Source of the DNA: CAZVRZ01 sp964629965
Lineage (GTDB): Bacteria > Chloroflexota > Anaerolineae > Anaerolineales > UBA4823
Assembly: GCA_964629965.1 (NCBI GenBank)
Contig: CAZVRZ010000054.1
Span: 1 to 33,791, forward strand
Direction: 5' to 3'
Length of the DNA: 33,791 nt
The position numbers and the translations under genes were made by a program. This document shows, piece after piece, positions 31,820 to 33,791 of this stretch; within the stretch, counting starts at the first letter, position 1, and every line of letters begins with the position of its first letter. The notes below the pieces were generated by a model. It was given only the letters and a program-made list of their open reading frames with translations, had not been told where the DNA came from and did not search any database.

Positions 31820-33502
31820 CTAAGATTTGTTTCTATCCTCATCTAGCTTTTTCAGTGCTTCAGATGCAGCTTTGCGTATTTGCTCGTCTTCGTCCTTAAG
31901 AGCCGCATTAAGTGGCTCAACTGCCCTGGCATCTTTGGTATACCCCAACGCCTCAGCCGCCGCCGCTCGAACACGGCTGTTACTGTCGCTTAGTGCAAGA
32001 ATAAGTGTTTCCACCGCAAGTTTGCCCACGTACATCCCGAGGCCGATTACGGCTGCAAAGCGCACCTCACGTTCATCATCCTTGAATGCGGCGATGAGCG
32101 GCTCTATGACTTTTGGCCCCCCTATATCTCGCAATGCTGAAATCGCTTTCTCTCGCATCTTCGGGTTTTCATCCTTGCTCGCGACGATAAGTTGTTTTAT
32201 CGCCGGATCGCCGATTTTTCCCAGCACAGGTGAGATTATATAATCACTGACCTCTCCACTTTCGAGAGCGGCTATGAGTGGCATCACCGCGGGTTCTCCA
32301 ATCTTCTCCAAGGCAGTCTCAACACGCTCGCTCACTGGATATCGCTTGTTGAGCAAGCTGATTAGCGCATCAATAGCAGGTGCGCCGATGTCGCCAAGAG
32401 CAGAAACCGGAGCGCATGGGATAGAATCGTACTGTTTATCATCCACCGCAGCAACGAGAGGTTCTATTGCGCGGGGGTCGCCAAGTTTTCCAAGTGCCAA
32501 GGCGGCATGTCTACGCATCTCTGAATTTGGATCGTTAAGCGCTTCCAGAAGCGGTTCGAATGCGACCGCGCCAATCTTCCCCAGCGCCTTGCCAGCATTC
32601 CACGCACGGTCAAAGTTTCCGCCCTTAAATGTAGCTATGAGTGGTTCTATTGCTGAGACGCCAATATTTGCCAGGGCTGCGATTGCTGCATTGTATTCTT
32701 CAGCATTTATACTTGCCAGTTTGGCAATCAGTGGTTCTATTGCGGATGCACCGGTCTTTTGCAACGCGTCGATTGCATCCACGGCGGCTCTCCGTTCTTC
32801 CTGATTGACCCTCTTGAGTGCCTTAGCTGCAGCTTCTCTCACATATTGGCTGCCATCGTTTCGCACCTCATTGAGCGCAGGCATGGCTTTTTCGTCGCCA
32901 ATCGTACCGAGCGCACTGGCAGCCGCCGAACGCACCATTTCGTCACGGTCTTTTAACGCCTTAATCAGCGCCGGTACGGCTACAGGGTCGGCAATTTGCT
33001 GCAGGCTTTGGGCGGCGCGCATCCGCACACCCATATCTGAATCATTGAGCAGTGCATTGTTGAGGGCCTGGATGGCTTCCTTGCCTCCAATACTGCCCAG
33101 GGCTTCAACAGCTGACCAACATAATGCATCTTCAGAAATCGCCTGAATGATCACAGGAACTGCAGTCACAGCACCATTTCCTATTTTCGCGAGAGCTTTG
33201 ATAGCTTTTTCACGCTCACCTTCGTCACTGCCTTTGAGTATATCGATACAGGATTGAACCTCGCTTGGTGTAGCCATGCTACTTGCATCCTTTCCTGCTC
33301 TTGAATTTACGGCATTCAATGTAGTAGGTTGCTCTGAACTTTCAGATGTCTGAATGCTACTTGGCGGAGGAGCGGGAGGCTGATCTTGTACTGGCATAGG
33401 CTTTGCTGCTGGGGCAGGTTGCTCTGAATTTTTAGATGGCTGATTGCTAGTTGGTGTGGCTGTCGGCTGCTTCTTCCCGAATAGATTACGTAGGAAGTCC
33501 AT
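31820..33502 (-). CDS. HEAT-repeat (PBS-lyase-like) protein
   Basis: A 560-residue protein. A short positively charged start (MDFLRNLFGKKQ) is followed by a Pro/Ser/Gln-rich linker (about residues 12-85) and then about fifteen HEAT-like repeats of 30-31 residues, recognisable by D-x-x-x-x-VR-x-AA-x-ALG-x-IGD and EPLIAAL. Such solenoids bind proteins; no enzymatic domain is present. The linker carries two copies of a 90-base repeat in the DNA. AAAAAGGAGAA precedes ATG 33502; a longer frame to 33565 overlaps that site and is rejected. Upstream is a GTTGGGC box (33577-33583) and the repeat copy at 33620. Confidence 0.88.
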   Translation of the reverse strand: MDFLRNLFGKKQPTATPTSNQPSKNSEQPAPAAKPMPVQDQPPAPPPSSIQTSESSEQPTTLNAVNSRAGKDASSMATPSEVQSCIDILKGSDEGEREKAIKALAKIGNGAVTAVPVIIQAISEDALCWSAVEALGSIGGKEAIQALNNALLNDSDMGVRMRAAQSLQQIADPVAVPALIKALKDRDEMVRSAAASALGTIGDEKAMPALNEVRNDGSQYVREAAAKALKRVNQEERRAAVDAIDALQKTGASAIEPLIAKLASINAEEYNAAIAALANIGVSAIEPLIATFKGGNFDRAWNAGKALGKIGAVAFEPLLEALNDPNSEMRRHAALALGKLGDPRAIEPLVAAVDDKQYDSIPCAPVSALGDIGAPAIDALISLLNKRYPVSERVETALEKIGEPAVMPLIAALESGEVSDYIISPVLGKIGDPAIKQLIVASKDENPKMREKAISALRDIGGPKVIEPLIAAFKDDEREVRFAAVIGLGMYVGKLAVETLILALSDSNSRVRAAAAEALGYTKDARAVEPLNAALKDEDEQIRKAASEALKKLDEDRNKS

Positions 33503-33619
33503 TTGAGTTCTCCTTTTTCTGTAGCCTGCGGTTTCAGGTAAGTATGGCGACGTTCGCGTCGACACTGGCCTTCGTCGCCCAACGATCTAAGGATGGATAT
33601 TACGGCCAGAGCCAATGCC

Positions 33620-33791
33620 GTCAGCAGATTACTGCTGCGCCCGGTTCAACACGCCTCGAATATATATTTTATATCCAATAAACCAAACAACGCAAGCCGA
33701 AAACCGGCAAAAAAGCCGTTCGCGTTATAATGTGTGCATGGACCTCTTCACCCACGCCAGGCGATGTTCTTTATCGCAGAAATCCGCATGA
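33620..33791 (-). repeat. Dispersed intergenic repeat, copy 4 (runs to window end)
   Basis: Minus-strand reading: CTGGCGTGGGTGAAGAGG, TCCATG, GCGAACGGC, a GCCGGTTTTCGGC hairpin, TTGCG, then TATTGGATATAAAATAT in place of the TTGTACAATTT of other copies, and finally the CAGCAG/CTGCTG stem. A 21-base block (33620-33640) is identical to that at 25594-25614. GTTGGGC at 33577 follows, close to the HEAT gene leader. The copy may continue beyond the window. Confidence 0.6.

Noticed and set aside
1..33791. CRISPR array, tRNA, rRNA or phage structural genes
   Set aside because: No regularly spaced short repeats, no cloverleaf with CCA-type ends and no phage-like proteins could be recognised by reading both strands.

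Overview
The window looks like an accessory region of a free-living bacterial chromosome, most plausibly Chloroflexota (Anaerolineae-like). That is an inference from the gene mix: a MalT-like LuxR regulator, a DrrA-type ABC operon, two alpha-toroid (prenyltransferase/cyclase-fold) proteins, DUF6064, DUF7000, CAP+LysM and TumE-like genes. No rRNA, tRNA or universal marker gene is present to test it. No CRISPR array or phage structural gene was seen.

Layout. Positions 1-3440 read on the plus strand: a 54-aa membrane peptide, an SRPBCC protein and a GlsB/YeaQ-type membrane protein closed by a strong intrinsic terminator, then an MFS transporter and a decayed MATE remnant. From about 3557 to 33502 almost every gene lies on the minus strand. 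These are mostly short, functionally unrelated genes with their own ribosome binding sites: DUF6064, toroid protein, ICMT-like methyltransferase, an IS1182-type insertion sequence, glycosyltransferase, DUF1349, ANT(2'')-like nucleotidyltransferase, a novel three-repeat protein, CAP/LysM surface protein, CPBP protease, NUDIX hydrolase, membrane proteins, SAM methyltransferase, AlkZ-related, DUF7000, ABC-2 exporter operon with its LuxR regulator, ACT-like, ICMT, ArsR, DinB remnant, zinc-ribbon protein, ZIP transporter, second toroid protein, DUF2442-like and a HEAT-repeat protein. The one exception is a plus-strand antitoxin/TumE-like toxin pair at 29141-29709.

The most interesting signal is between the genes. 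At 24877-24968 and 30899-30991 there are two near-identical elements of about 92 bp with the architecture of integron attC recombination sites: outer 7-bp boxes resembling GCCTAAC and GTTGGGC, an inner stem with one bulged base, and a compensatory base-pair change between the copies. In both, the preceding minus-strand gene ends at or just before the first box. A smaller possible site lies at 9769-9833 and a weak one at 13313-13426. A second family of intergenic repeats occurs at 13952-14090, 25594-25715, 28866-28987 and 33620-33791. With the long unidirectional run of unrelated genes, this suggests a chromosomal-integron-like cassette array. Gene orientation predicts that any integrase and attI site would lie to the right of the window; no integrase is visible here.

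Several genes are damaged (MATE remnant, DUF6064 frameshift, DinB 5' truncation, TumE frameshift at a T7 run), as expected in a fast-turnover accessory region. The best-integrated functional unit is the block 24244-18113: LuxR/MalT-type regulator, ABC ATPase and two ABC-2 permeases, probably a regulated drug or lipid exporter.
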